64,000 bases of DNA, taken from Zygnema circumcarinatum (taxonomy: Eukaryota > Streptophyta > Zygnematophyceae > Zygnematales > Zygnemataceae). The DNA is taken from positions 5,670,162 to 5,734,161 of the forward strand of contig CM074804.1 in assembly GCA_037447605.1 (NCBI GenBank). Direction: 5' to 3'. This document shows positions 37,875-49,927 of the stretch, piece by piece. Position 1 is the stretch's first letter. Each line of letters begins with the position of its first letter. Both the position numbers and the translations under genes were made by a program. The notes below the pieces were generated by a model, which was given only the letters and a program-made list of their open reading frames with translations, searched no databases and had not been told where the DNA came from.

Positions 37875-40800
37875 ATGGCGCCCCTCGTCCCCTCAAGAGA
37901 GCTATGTATCAACGGAGTGTGGGCTTCTCCGCGTTCGAACAATCGTATACCGATCATCAATCCCGCGACAGAGGAAGTAGTCGGTGAGTTTGACTCTCCA
38001 GCAATCTACCTCGGATTTAACTTTTTGTTCGAAAGGTGATGGCTTTAAGTGAACTTCAAGGCGTTTTTGCTTTTGAAAAATTAGCGTAATCGTCACGGAG
38101 GACACTGGCAGCATTCAGTGCTTGCAAGGCCTTCCAATTAAGGCTGGAATTTATAATCTTGGCTCATTTAGACAGAATGCTTTGCTTCTGTCGCGTGCAA
38201 GTGAAGACATTTCAAATCCTAGTTGGCTATAGCAAGCGAATTTGTCTTACAAGCAGCAATTGGTATCAGATTGTAAATTTAGCATTTCATTTCCAAATTG
38301 GTTTCCAAAGAACTCCATTTATACCCCAAACATCCTGCACTCTAATCTTGTATTCAGAGCAATGAGCAGAGTCCTACTGGAGGAAGGAATGAGAAGGTTT
38401 TGCAAGCAAGTGTTGCGTAAAATCCGTGAATTGGAAAAAAAAATTGATTGCTGAAATTGATTTCAATCGAAGCGAGTTATACGCATTTTAATCCACAGTG
38501 ATGGTGGCGGGGCTCCATTCCAGGTTCTATTCCTGCAGGATCAAGGGAGGATATTGATGCGGCTGTCAAGGCTGCGAAGGATGCGTTTAGCCGAAACAGG
38601 GGTCGGGATTGGTCTCGTGCAAGTGGCGCCTACAGGGCGGCTTACTTGAGGAAGATTTCTGCCAAGGTAGTCTCCCAAGGAGGTTCGTGCTATTTGATGA
38701 GCAGGTATAGAGAGGTCCAGTACCTGTTGGCCAGCAAATGTGATGTTGTTCTTGCAGCTGCAGAAGTAAGGTTACGGTGGACGTATGTTTGTCTAGGGGA
38801 GCGGCAAATTCTCGTGAAACACCAATCATATTTGTTGGCTATTAGCTTGCTTCGTCTGAATATCAAGTGGGTCCTATAGAACAGCCAATTCCTGCAAAAT
38901 TCTATGCACTCTAATTTATCAAACTTGTCTCACAGCCAGGAATCCAATCTCATCTGGTGATTGGCCAAGGTTGACCCCTCATTCTTAAACACCATTTATC
39001 TGCTTGCAGATCACCGAGAGTAAGCAACGACTCGCGGAACTTGAAGCCTTGGACATGGGCAAGCCTTTGGATGAAGCTTCATGGGACATGGTGCGTATGT
39101 CCTTTTGTATTAGCCTAGGCTCGCTTGTACATGTCGTGCATTGGTGAGTTGCGGAATGGTTCGTGGGAATGTATTAATAAATGAGTTTCTTGATGATGGT
39201 TTATAGTTACTTTAGCGACGAGCAGTTTAGAGTGTTGCAGCTGGTTTCTTAGTTTGCTGTTTTTGGATGCGCGAGTAGTTTTATGAAGGTACAATCTTAC
39301 TGTAATGTTTGTAAGTTGGGAGACGCTTATGTTCAAGCTTTACTATATTAAACCCATTACTTGCATATTGAGATTGAATATGGGTATGGCATGTTTCTGC
39401 GAAAGTGGATGAAAGTGCGAGGCCACAAAAATCGAAAACCTTTTTGCTGCTCCTTCCTTCTCCACCAAACTGACAAGATGAGCAGTTTGGCAGTCCTGAC
39501 AGGTAGTGGGAGAATTGACTTAGCAAAACAGTTGCATTTTTTTTTTTCTACTACTTTCTTTTGAAAGTCGTGTCTTTCTCCAACCATGCATGTTTTCCCT
39601 TTTGTAGAGTTAAGCATCTCACATTGGTTCCTGCGCGGGGCAGGATGATGTTGCCGGCTGTTTTGATTTTTACGCAGACCTGGCAGAGAAACTTGACAAG
39701 GAACAAAACGCCCCCCTCGACCTGCCTATGGACACATTCAAGTGCCACGTCCGCAAGGAGGCACTGGGTGTAGTGGGCCTTATCACTCCTTGGTATATTC
39801 TTGATGCGCTCACTGGCCTCCTCTCTCTGAACTGACTCGGAGCTGTCTGGTCTACTGGTCCTTATAGAGCACGGAAGTCGTAACTATCTGCGACATGACT
39901 GCGCTTTGTCTATGGTACATTGCATTGAGGAGTTAACTGAGGTTGCATCACGAATTCAAAACGCGCATTTCTCGTCAGACAGAACTTGCAAAATTGCATT
40001 AGGAGATGGAATCTACATATGATGACTGAAGCACTGTCGTCTGAAGCTGTACTATATTATTGGTATGGCGATGTCTTCACTCCATAATGTATTTTTCCAG
40101 GACCTCAAGAATGGAGATTAAAGTGTTTCTGCAATCGTGAAGTCTCTGCATTTGATCGAACGAGTTTTATCCTCGTGCATTGCAGGAACTATCCCCTCCT
40201 CATGGCAGCGTGGAAAGTTGCACCCGCTCTCGCTGCTGGTTGCACGGCAGTCCTGAAGCCCTCAGAAATGGCATCTATGTGAGTGCGAAGGAGCTTTTAT
40301 ACTATGCTCTGCAGAGCTATGCTCTGTTTTTGAGGCTCGTAGCTGTGCAAACGGAACTGAATGCTTACAGTTACAAAGACAGAATATCATCGAGACACTG
40401 AGGGCAGAGGTTCGAGTTAATCCTGTTAGAACAGATGTTGGCAACATAAGTAACATTGTGAGATAAGACTTGAGGATGGAAGTCGCAAGGATCTGGACAA
40501 TGTTGTTGAAGTTTTAGTGCAGACCATTCTGAGATCAGCCTCAATGTTTTCGCCTTGCGTGATGACCTTAACTTTGTTGGACTTGAAGTCATGCTAGGAG
40601 GTTGCTGTGGGGCCCTTGCAACGGGTTGCGGTGAATCGCAGACTCCTCTGACTTCAATTTGTCTTCCATAAACCCGGTGTCCGCTCTCCTCTCTCTTTCG
40701 CTTGGCAGCACATGTTTGGAGCTCGCAGCCATCGCCATGGAGGTGGGGCTGCCGCCCGGCGTGCTGAACGTAGTTACAGGCTTGGGCTCAGAGGCAGGCG

Positions 40801-43104
40801 CACATCTGTCGTCACATCCCGGTGTGGATAAGGTGAGCATATCCAGCCAATTGTGCTTGCAACGGAGCCCCGGGGTGTCATGCTTGCAGGACTGGCAGTC
40901 TTCGTGAGATGTTTTATGTCTAGCCAGTCACTCTGATTGGCGAAGGGTGCATTGCTTTACAGCTTTGGAATTGGCTGTTTGCAATTGCTGTTTGATTGAC
41001 TTTTTGCTGTTATGGAGAAATTGAATTTGGAGGGGTTAGTAGCTTCTAACCAGCATATTTGTATTCTTTATTACTTTTCTGTGTGGCAACGTATGGGCTG
41101 AAACCTTCTGCATTCACTGTGCTTTCTTTACTTACTTCCATTTTTCTCCGTTTCTTCCCGCTTGCATTTCCTTTTTCAGCTTTTGTTCTCGTTTGAGATT
41201 CCAGGCATGTCGGCTGGATGAAAGGGTGAGACGCTGTTGTTGGGCTTGCCAGGTGGCATTCACTGGAAGCACTTTCACAGGCCGAAATGTCATGATGGCT
41301 GCTGCGGACAATTTGAAGGTATGCCCACTGTAAGTAGGAAGCATAAGTTGACATGTGCTCTACAGGAACTGTACATATAATATATAATATACGTTTATAT
41401 AATATACGTATATATAATATGTGTCGGATGTTCTGAATGCGGTCGTCGGTCATTTTCAGCCTGCATGTTCTTCAACTGTGCAGCCCTGCCTGCTAACAAG
41501 GAACGGAGGGGTGGATAACTGTACTCTTTGCTGTTCGCATGGTGCAGCCAGTGACCATGGAGCTTGGCGGAAAGAGTCCGATTATTGTGTTTGACGATGT
41601 AGATGTGGATAAGGGTGGGAGCCAACCCTCTCCTATTTTTCCTTGTAGGCTGGTAGAAGCGAGATTCTTATGTCCAATCTTTTGCTTGTCATATCATTGC
41701 CTTAACTTCTCGCATCTCCGTCCTCCTCATTGAACATGCTGGTTTTCTCGCAGCTGACTTGAAATCTCCTCCTGCTGTATACCCCTGGTGTTGGATCGGG
41801 AGTGGAGGATGTGAGATGTCCTTCTGTAGAGAGAAGATGCGGGGACGGCTTGTGACTCACACGCGGAATCTTTCAACGTTTTGTGCAAATCGGATGTGCA
41901 GCGGTGGAGTGGGCCATGTTCGGCTCCTTCTGGACCAACGGCCAGATCTGCAGCGCCACCTCTCGGCTGCTTGTGCAGGTCCGTCCCCTCCCTCCCTCCC
42001 TCCCTCCCTCCCTCCCTCCCTTGCAGCCGGCGAGAGGCCGACTCTATCGGACTCTCTTTGTCAGAGCGCGCTCTTGTGACTGAGGGGTGAACTGGCTGAC
42101 GCCATTGCTCTCTGTGCCACGTGGCGGCTGCAGGACGGCATAGCGGACGCGTTCAAGGCCAAGATCGGGCAATGGGCCGCGGCCATAACGACCAGCGACC
42201 CGCTCGAGCCGGGCTGCCGCCTGGGCCCCCTCGTCAGCGAGGGGCAGGTGGGGGCACACTGCTCGACATGAGGACTAATATGAGGGAATGGGCGAATGTG
42301 AGAGAGTCGTGGTGGGACTCCAAAGAGTGTCAGCACAAGATGTGGTTTGCTGGGGATTTTGGGTCGCGGAATTGGCCTGCAAAGAGACTGTCGTTACTGT
42401 CACAAGATTTGAGGTCCTATCTTTATACTTTGGTTGTGTTGCAACATTTGTATGTCCATGGACCTTGCAGTACAAAAAGGTGTTGGGCTTCATTGAGGGT
42501 GCCAAGGAGGAAGGTGCCAAGGTTATTGCAGGCGGGAAACGGCCACCGGTGACTCCTTTTCTCTTTGCCCTTCTTGTACCCGTGAACTTCACTATTCATC
42601 ACGGCATGCGTATCCACATGAGGGAATTGAGGTCTTCAATAGTTTGGAGCTTTCATGACCGCCAACATAGCAATTGCTTTCCTTGAAATCACTGTCCTAT
42701 GCAGTCAACTTCTATAACTCTGTCTTTAAAGAATTTCGATTTGTCAATCGATACTTCCTGCATTACCTTTGCTGGTTTTTCTCTCCCAGCTTCAAAAGTA
42801 TGCTCGTCCTTACGTCTCATCCTATCTTCTTAGCCTTAGCCTGGTTATCTTGGCCATGTGTGCGCTACTTCAACTATATTCTCCCCTTTCAAATTATCGC
42901 CTGGCAAATTATAGGCTATGTTTTAGCCATGTAACATGTTCTGCGGGCACGCCCACTGAGGGTGCCATTTGTTATTGTCAACTTACTCCTATTTTTTGAC
43001 GATGGCAAAAATGCTGAATAATCTGACAGGGACCTTTTCAGGTCGAGCAGTTGGAGACAAAATGTTTGAAATGGGCCCCCGCAGTCTTCAATGGCGAGCA
43101 TTAG

Positions 43105-43150
<46 letters not shown>

Positions 43151-44477
43151 CCTTTTTTTGGCTACTTGCTCTTTTTTTCATTTTTGAATTGTTGTGCGTT
43201 CTTCTGCAGCATCTGCGAAAAGGCTATTTTGTAGAGCCGACAGTTTTGGAGGTGACGACAGACATGCGTATTTGGAAAGAGGAGGTCTTTGGCCCTGTGC
43301 TTTCTCTCATTACTTTCAAAACTGAGGAGGAAGCAGTTGACTTGGCGAACGATTCCCAGTAAAACCCTGAAAACCCCGTCAAACTTTGAATGAAGGAGAG
43401 GAACTTGAGATAGAATGTAGAAGAATGCTACTCTTGGACTCAAGCCCACTTCTTTTTCTCCTGCAAGGGGCATGAAAGGAAAAGGTCAAAGCTGGACATG
43501 GAAATGATAGATTACTGAGAAGTAGACACGGTGTAAGGGGATACCCCCGGTTAGATGAAATCACTCGTGTATTCTAGTGCAGAGTTTGTTTTCTGAAATC
43601 GTCACAGCATCTACTAGAAGAAACCCTCGAATGCTAACTTCAGGCCTGCAAACATGTGATTATTGCTTGGATCGTTCCCTTACTGAGGAACAGCTTTTTC
43701 CACGCTTGTGATGAAGGTATGGGCTTGCGGCGTCGGTGATTTCCAACGACGATGAGCGATGCGCTCGAGTATCGGAGGTGGGTCTTCCACTCTAAAAACC
43801 CTAAAAACCCTTAAAACCCTTAAACCCCTAAAAACCGAGTACTTCTGTTGAGGGACCTGCGTCGGAGCAGAAACGGCAGGGAACTTGTATGCAAGTCGGC
43901 TTTGTGTCTGGTTGGTTCACTCTTCTACTCAGACGTTTGTTAGCTGGACCTTGGAGCTCCTGTTTGGAGCTATCTCTCACTCGTACTTTCTGCCTTCCGC
44001 TGCATCGCAGGCGTTGGAGTGCGGCATCGTGTGGATCAACTGCTCGCAGCCAACCTTCGTGCAGGCTCCTTGGGGAGGCAGAAAGTGCAGTGGGTTCGGC
44101 CGGGAACTGGGAACATGGTAAGTGGAGTTCCATTATTTCCCAATTTGATTTCGGGGTGTTTGTTTGTATCAAACAGTACAATGATCACTCTTTAGTTTGT
44201 GCGCACCTTCCGCAAGCCCTTGGGCAGGATACCGATGGCTCTTGTAGTGAGGCATGTGTCAAGGAAGGCTGTGCTAACTCGCTGCGAGGTTCACGTCCAA
44301 GGAAGCACATGGTCGATGCACTTTCTTACTGTTTTTGCGAAAGTAGACAAGCACGCTGATGACACATCCGCCTTGCTGTGATGCAGGGGGCTTGAGAACT
44401 ATTTGGCTGTGAAGCAGGTGACCAAATATATCTCAAACGATCCATGGGGTTGGTACCCCACTGTCTCGAAGCTGTAA
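37875..44477 (+). CDS. ALDH10: ALDH10 aminoaldehyde (betaine aldehyde) dehydrogenase, peroxisomal, 15 exons
   Basis: This NAD+-dependent enzyme oxidises omega-aminoaldehydes and, in some plants, betaine aldehyde. Exons are 37875-37983, 38524-38666, 39010-39090, 39644-39792, 40186-40278, 40709-40832, 41253-41318, 41548-41614, 41902-41978, 42134-42247, 42471-42548, 43210-43358, 43717-43777, 44011-44117 and 44387-44477, giving 502 codons plus stop. The start [16 protein letters not shown] matches family N-termini. Active-site motifs are [10 protein letters not shown] (general base Glu260) and [12 protein letters not shown] (catalytic Cys about 294). The C-terminus [10 protein letters not shown] ends in SKL, a type 1 peroxisome signal. 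In the pocket, [12 protein letters not shown] puts Ile443 and Thr452 at the positions equal to spinach 441 and 450; Ile there is linked to poor betaine-aldehyde use. Introns carry a (TA)n run, a CCCT run and a telomere-like repeat. Confidence 0.96.
41990..42022. repeat. CCCT tetranucleotide run in an ALDH10 intron
   Basis: About eight CCCT/CCTC units lie 12 bp downstream of the exon 9 donor site, in the intron before the exon at 42134. Confidence 0.9.
43108..43148. repeat. (TA)n microsatellite in an ALDH10 intron
   Basis: About 20 TA dinucleotides lie in the intron upstream of the exon at 43210. Length polymorphism is likely. Confidence 0.95.
43792..43838. repeat. Telomere-like repeat in an ALDH10 intron
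   Basis: Six or so units of AAAACCCT/TTAAACCCCT variants of the plant telomere repeat lie in the intron right after the exon ending at 43777. This is a second interstitial telomere-like tract in the window. Confidence 0.85.
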
Positions 44478-45057
44478 CGCGCTTCCAATTACGTGTTGGA
44501 GAACGCAACTATGGCGGGTTCGAACATATCAGTGATGGAGCTGAATGTAGCAATAGGCGCTTGTTTTTGCCGTCCCTATCGGCAGTCTCAGTACTGTCTA
44601 GATAGTGGTGAAGCGAACAATTGCAGGGTGGGGTGTGTCCGGATTGAATTCAACAGCGACATTTGTTTTGCTGTGTGTGTGTTGTTGTGTAGTTTGACTC
44701 TATCAGTTGCCTTTTCCCGCTTCAAGTCTGTCTGAGTCGAAGCGACGAGCAACTTCTTCTTATGGCGAAGTGTCCGGTTCTATGGCACTGTGATGTTATA
44801 CGAACAGGGTGGTACTTTCATCCGCCCTCTCTATGCTCGTCTCGCAGTCTATGCAGTCGGCGACAACTTACCGTACCGCCAGCATCCGCGGCATCCCGCC
44901 TCTTCCCCCCCCCCCCCCGCCCGGCCCGGTCCGAACCGACCCAACCCGATGCCGGCCGAACCCACGCTTGCCGCTGTACCGTACGAACCGTCCAGTGACC
45001 CGCCAGGGCGGCGTCTAGGCGTGTCCGTACGGCGGAGCGTACTCAGGCGAGCGCACA

Positions 45058-45112
45058 TTGGCATGGCATGGCATGGCATGGAAAGGAATGGCATGGAATG
45101 GCATGGCATGGC
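45058..45112. repeat. GGCAT pentamer array
   Basis: About eleven GGCAT or near-GGCAT pentamers (GGAAT, GGAAA variants) in tandem inside the GC island. Confidence 0.85.
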
Positions 45113-45529
45113 CGGACCGTGCCCCCAACCCTGCCGGGGGCGCTTCTGGCCGAACGACCGCCTTCCTTCAGGAATCCGGAGCCGAGCCGAGCACGGAGGT
45201 GCCGCCCGGACGCGCCTCGTCGGCGGGTTTTTAGAATACCGTACGGTACGGCAAAAAACTGGCCGTACATGTAGCGTACGGAGCGAGCGGAGTGCGGCCC
45301 GTCGAGGAGGGCTGCTCCGCCACACTTCGCGTCCCCCGCGCAGAGCGCGCGCAGCCGTCCGATGCGATATTTTGAAGCGTGGATCGCCGTCCAGTGAGGG
45401 CCGCGTCGCGAGGGCGCCAGCGCCAGCGCCAGCGCAAGCGCTCGCAGGGCGTGAGCGCGCTGCCTCCGCCACTCTCTCTCGCCTGCGGGGGGGCGGCCGG
45501 TCCCCCCCTCCTTCCGCGTCGGCACTCGC

Positions 45530-45810
45530 AGACCGGTCGCAGGCCCGTCGCAGTCCCGTCGCAGTCTCGTCGCAGGCCTGTCGCAGGCGTCGCCCGCGGC
45601 TACGAACCAGTCGCCGCTGGCGGCTTGCGACTGCCCTGCGACGGCCGGCGACCGGTGATTAGGGTTCGCGGCTGAGCGGGATGCGCCGCAGCGGAGTGCG
45701 GCAGAGGGCGCGGCTACGAGCGAGTCGCACCCGGTGCCCCGCGACCGCCCTGCGATTGCCCTGCGACTTCCCTGCGACGGCCCTGCGACCGCTGATTAGG
45801 GTTCGCTGCT
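45530..45810. repeat. Tandem GTCGCAG / CCCTGCGAC repeats with a duplicated block
   Basis: Short units GTCGCAG(T/G)C(C/T)C repeat several times at 45535-45595, and CCCTGCGA units repeat at 45740-45790. A larger block ending in GATTAGGGTTCGCNGCTGAG occurs twice, at about 45656 and 45792, so about 130 bp was tandemly duplicated and has diverged. Confidence 0.75.
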
Positions 45811-46011
45811 GAGGGATACGTGACAACGGAAGCTCGCAGCGTCCTCTGCACCTCCGGGCACGGCTGTAGAGAAAGAGAGTGAGAGGGAGGGGAAGGGCAG
45901 AAAGGGGTGGAACAAAGGGACTTAGGTCATTGGAGAGGTGAGTCTAGGTGACGTACTATATGCTTAAGGGGTCGAGGAAATCGAAGTCCTTGTGGTGATT
46001 CTGTGCTGGAG

Positions 46012-49000
46012 ATGGACGTGATGGACCATGACAACATGACTTCAATGCTTCCTGTGATGCAGCAATGGCTGTTGCTGCAGCAGCATAACAAGAAAGCAAA
46101 CACACAGGACAACATGCATTTTGTGTGAGTGGTAACTGGTTAAAGAAAGGTCCTGGAGGATGTTTCTTGATCACCAGATTGAGCAGCTCTTTTCCTTTAA
46201 TTCATAGCTGTTGGTTTCTTTCTTGAGGCGCATTCGTTCTTAGGGAAACGAAAGTGGGATTTTTAGTCCCCTTGACCTTTGAGCATGATTGAGCTTAGAT
46301 GTCCTTCTATGATTGCAGTTGCCGTGATTCATCGCAGACATCGCAGTCACCTTCGGTTCCGGTCGCTGGATGGTCCACATTTTGACGTGTTCGTCATCGT
46401 GCTCTTCGCCCTTGTGTTTTGCAGGCCCGATCACGACATATTGGATCCATCTTCCTGGGCAGATTTGCCTCCTCCCATGGGGTTGAACATGGACGCGAAG
46501 CTTTTGAAGCAAACTTGGCAGCACGCTGATGTCCCTGACTGCGATTGGATTACGGCGCATCAGGCAGATGCTGTCACGCCTTCTGTTCCCGATGGGAGGG
46601 AGCCTGACCATAATAACATAGATAGTGGAGATCTAGAGCATCAGCAGCAGCAGTTGGGCCAGGCTTTTCAAGAGGACGATATCCAGTCATGGTTGCAGTA
46701 TCCCCTTGACGAAGGAGTTTCAGACAGCACTTACTGCCAGGAGGCAGTGGGAGACATTCAGCCTATTTCACCGAGGACGAGGGAGGTCTTAGTCAATGGG
46801 TCTGGAACAAAGCAGGGCTCTGCTCCGAAGGTTAACAGTGCGGGGGGGGTTATGGCCATGGCGATGAACAACTCCACCCATGGCACACTGCGGGGGATGA
46901 ACGCGGAGGAGGCCATGGAGCTGGCAGTCAAGCGGGCAGCAGGTGTTATACCTGCGCCAGGTTCGGACATGTTCAATAAGGTTCGAGCAACATCTATGCC
47001 GACTATTACTACGTCTATCAATACGTCAACTGCGAAGTGGGGAGGGAAGTTGTCTGTGCCTTATCCGGGGCTGGATGACTTTCCAAAAGGGAAGGCATCC
47101 CAGTCATCCCATTATGAGCACGGTCTTCACGACGCATCTGCAGGCACAGGAAACGGCTCAGTCCAGTCGTCTGGTTTAGCTTATCAGTCGGTGATGGCGC
47201 CGCCTCCTGCTCCATCGAATCGGTCGGCCCCCATAAATTTTGCTCATTTTTCAAGGCCGGCTGCCATGTATCGGAGTCTGCAGAACATGGAAGCGGGTGT
47301 CTGTGGGACCATGAATGGCCGCCTAATGGTGGATGACTGCCGGGGTGGTAAGAGTCGGAGCTTGTCAACGAGTTCTTCGGTAGTTGAATCCACCGTAATG
47401 ACCGCTTCAGTAGCTCCCGGAATGAACATGACTCCGAATTGGGGTAGCCGTGAAATGATGGAGAATGAAAACGGAAGGTTAGGACTGGGAGCTACTTCCA
47501 AGCACAGTGGCATTGTATTCGACTCTGAGAGTCCTGTGGAAAGGAGACCCCTTAAGGCAGGAAGTGTGGGAGGCCATTTGAAGAAAACCAATTTCCAAAA
47601 GACAAGTGGCCTTGCTCTGTTATCCAACACCAAGAATGAACTGAATGACCAGGGGAATACATCTGCAGTCGTTGGTAGTGAAAATGGGGATCAGCGGCAG
47701 ATGTTGCACAGACGATCGTCCCTGGAAGTGACATCGTCATTTGGCGGAGAAAATAGTGAAAGGGATGGGAAAGAGGGGATGATGGAGTCTTGCAAAACGA
47801 AGCGCAGCCGAGAGGACGATACCGAATACGGCAACTATGATGTACGTTGGAGATTATCATCCAGGGTTGCATGTGTTGTTGTGATTGGGGGCTTCGCTTG
47901 TGAAGCACCATTGCCCGAAAGGAAGTTGCTCATAGGTATAGAAGCAGTCTTTCTTACAATTCTGTTGAACAAGATGTTGCTGTGAAGCTGTTTCAGGACT
48001 GGCTCTGGTCTTTGGTTTCCAAAGCTGTGGTAGGGTCGCGCTCGCCTTTGATCATGCTGATATCCACTGATTCATGTCGCCTCACTCAGGACACTGTGGA
48101 GGACTCTCTGGACGCCAAAAAGCAAGGCCGCGGAGGAACAGCCATGCAGACAACAAGTTCATCAAAGAGGACTAGAGCAGCGGAGGTGCACAATTTGTCA
48201 GAACGGGTGAGAATCTTGCTCGCGAGAGTCACGACCTGTCATTTCAAATTTTGTGTTTAAGTCTGGCTCAAAACTGTTGTGCCTGTGTACTAGCAGGATT
48301 TCCAATGTCTTGGTAGCTTGTGAGTTTTTCTAAACAAGGAAGGTTGACCACTCATGGTTATTAGATTCTGGAGGATGAGGATGTGGAGGCTAAGTAGTGC
48401 TGTTGTGCTGGAGGCGTTACAGTCCCTATCCAGTTGAAAGCGAGATTATGTTGGTGTTGGATACATTAGTGAAGTCCAGATACGGACACATTGGCTGATA
48501 TGTAGAATTCCTGAAATCGCAGAAACGGAGGGATCGAATTAACGAGAGAATGAAAGCCCTTCAAGACCTCATTCCCAACTCAAACAAGGTATGCCTACGG
48601 TCATGCCGGCCCTTGGTGGTGGGTGTGGACTGCGGTTTATAAAGCACATTTATTGTTGGAAACCGTGTGTTCTGAACACAACACATAACATGGCAGAAAA
48701 ATCCACCCGAAAACTTCCCTTCCATTATCTCTATTTAACCAGTCTCCTTGCTGACGATTGTAGTTCTTCTGAATTTGCCGCGTGTAACGGTATTCCTGGT
48801 TTTTGCTGCAGACGGATAAAGCGTCAATGCTGGATGAAGCGATCGAGTATCTGAAAATGCTTCAAGTGCAGCTGCAGGTGAGCCTTGCCACTTGCTAAGT
48901 CCTATTGTAGCTGTAAGCATTGTGTTCCTGCGGATGTTGACGAACGTGTCTGATTGGCGGTTGTTTTACTTCTAAATTGGTCTTTATCTAGTTCAGGGGT

Positions 49001-49927
49001 GGGAGTTGGCATGAGTGCTGGTGCTGCTAGTGCTATCACTCTTGGGCTTACGTTTCTATATCTTGGCGGGAATGGGACCCTGCAGATGATGGCAATGAGA
49101 GCGGGCATGCCGCAGATGGCTCCGGGGGGGCAACAGTTTGGCCAGTTGCCAATGGGGACAATGGGGGGAGTTCAGATGCCGCAAATGGGAATGGGAGTAG
49201 GAGCAATGCAAATGGGGATGGGCATGGGCATGGGCATGGGCATGGCAGCCGGTATGGGAATGGGGTCAGGCATGTCGTCCATGGGGAACTTTGGCATGGG
49301 GCCAGTATGCATGGGTGCGGATGAGACCTCTGGCATGGGGATGGGTATGGGAGTCGGTGATGTTTTCGGCATGGCCCATTCCCTGCCCCAGGTCATGGCA
49401 CCTGGGCTTCCTAAATGTCTCCCACAGGGCGTTGCTGCCCCCCCACCGCTCTCGCAGAGGAGGATGGACTCGTGTGTCTCCTCCAATAGTCAAATCAGCC
49501 AATTGCCGGCACCGGCTGCCGCCTTGCCAGACGGACTGCATCCGAGGCAATTGGCCCCTTGTACTGTCGATCCTCTGGCAGCCTATCTCTCAAGACAGCA
49601 ACAGATGCAGTCACAGCAGGTAAGCGTTGGTCAAAGTGTTGACAGAGGTTTGTTTGCAGCTTGCATGACTAATTCCTGCCTGCTGTATCTGTACTCCAAA
49701 GTGGAAGTTCCAGTGATAACACTTGCGCAATAGGATTTCCTGAATCTGTTCATCGTGTGTCGCTCGTGTTAATTGTGGTGGCCGTCGGAGCTTGGTTGAT
49801 GGAAGCCTGATGCTCTTGTTTTTCGTGCATGCAGCAACCTGTAAACTTGGACCTGTACAGGTCTTATATACGGCAACAGCAGCAAGGCATGGGGGGAACG
49901 CAGCAGCGTGATGTCAGCAGACGGTGA
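46012..49927 (+). CDS. PIF-like bHLH transcription factor, 7 exons
   Basis: Exons are 46012-46124, 46425-47841, 48090-48206, 48523-48588, 48812-48877, 49086-49619 and 49835-49927, giving 801 codons plus stop. The bHLH domain (about residues 537-593) reads RTRAAEVHNLSERKRRDRIN, then ALQDLIPNSNKTDKASMLDE and AIEYLKMLQVQLQ. This is the PHYTOCHROME INTERACTING FACTOR subfamily pattern, with the His-Glu-Arg residues that bind a G-box. An upstream DDIQSWLQYPLDE motif near residue 125 matches the conserved PIF block that follows the phytochrome-binding region. I cannot find a convincing active-phytochrome-B-binding motif (EL-x-GQ type) in the first 100 residues. The region after the bHLH is Met/Gly-rich (GMGMGMGMG) and Gln-rich. 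Nuclear location and G-box binding are inferred from family. Confidence 0.92.

Larger units (their letters stand above)
44478..46011. other. Intergenic region between ALDH10 and the PIF-like gene, mostly a GC island
   Basis: It holds no intact gene. From about 44880 to 45800 it is a GC-rich block with several CGTACGG motifs (45023, 45240, 45275), a GGCAT pentamer array and a tandem duplication, described separately. The last 200 bp is likely the PIF-like promoter and leader. Confidence 0.6.

Noticed and set aside
44790-45662. 290-codon plus-strand and 207-codon minus-strand frames in the GC island
   Set aside because: The composition is stop-poor and the translations are Arg/Pro/Ala-rich on both strands; nothing looks like a protein family.
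46279-46424. Upstream extension of the large PIF exon to an ATG at 46279
   Set aside because: This is intron read-through. The acceptor at 46424 joins the exon ending at 46124 through a GTGAGT donor in phase and gives a better N-terminus.
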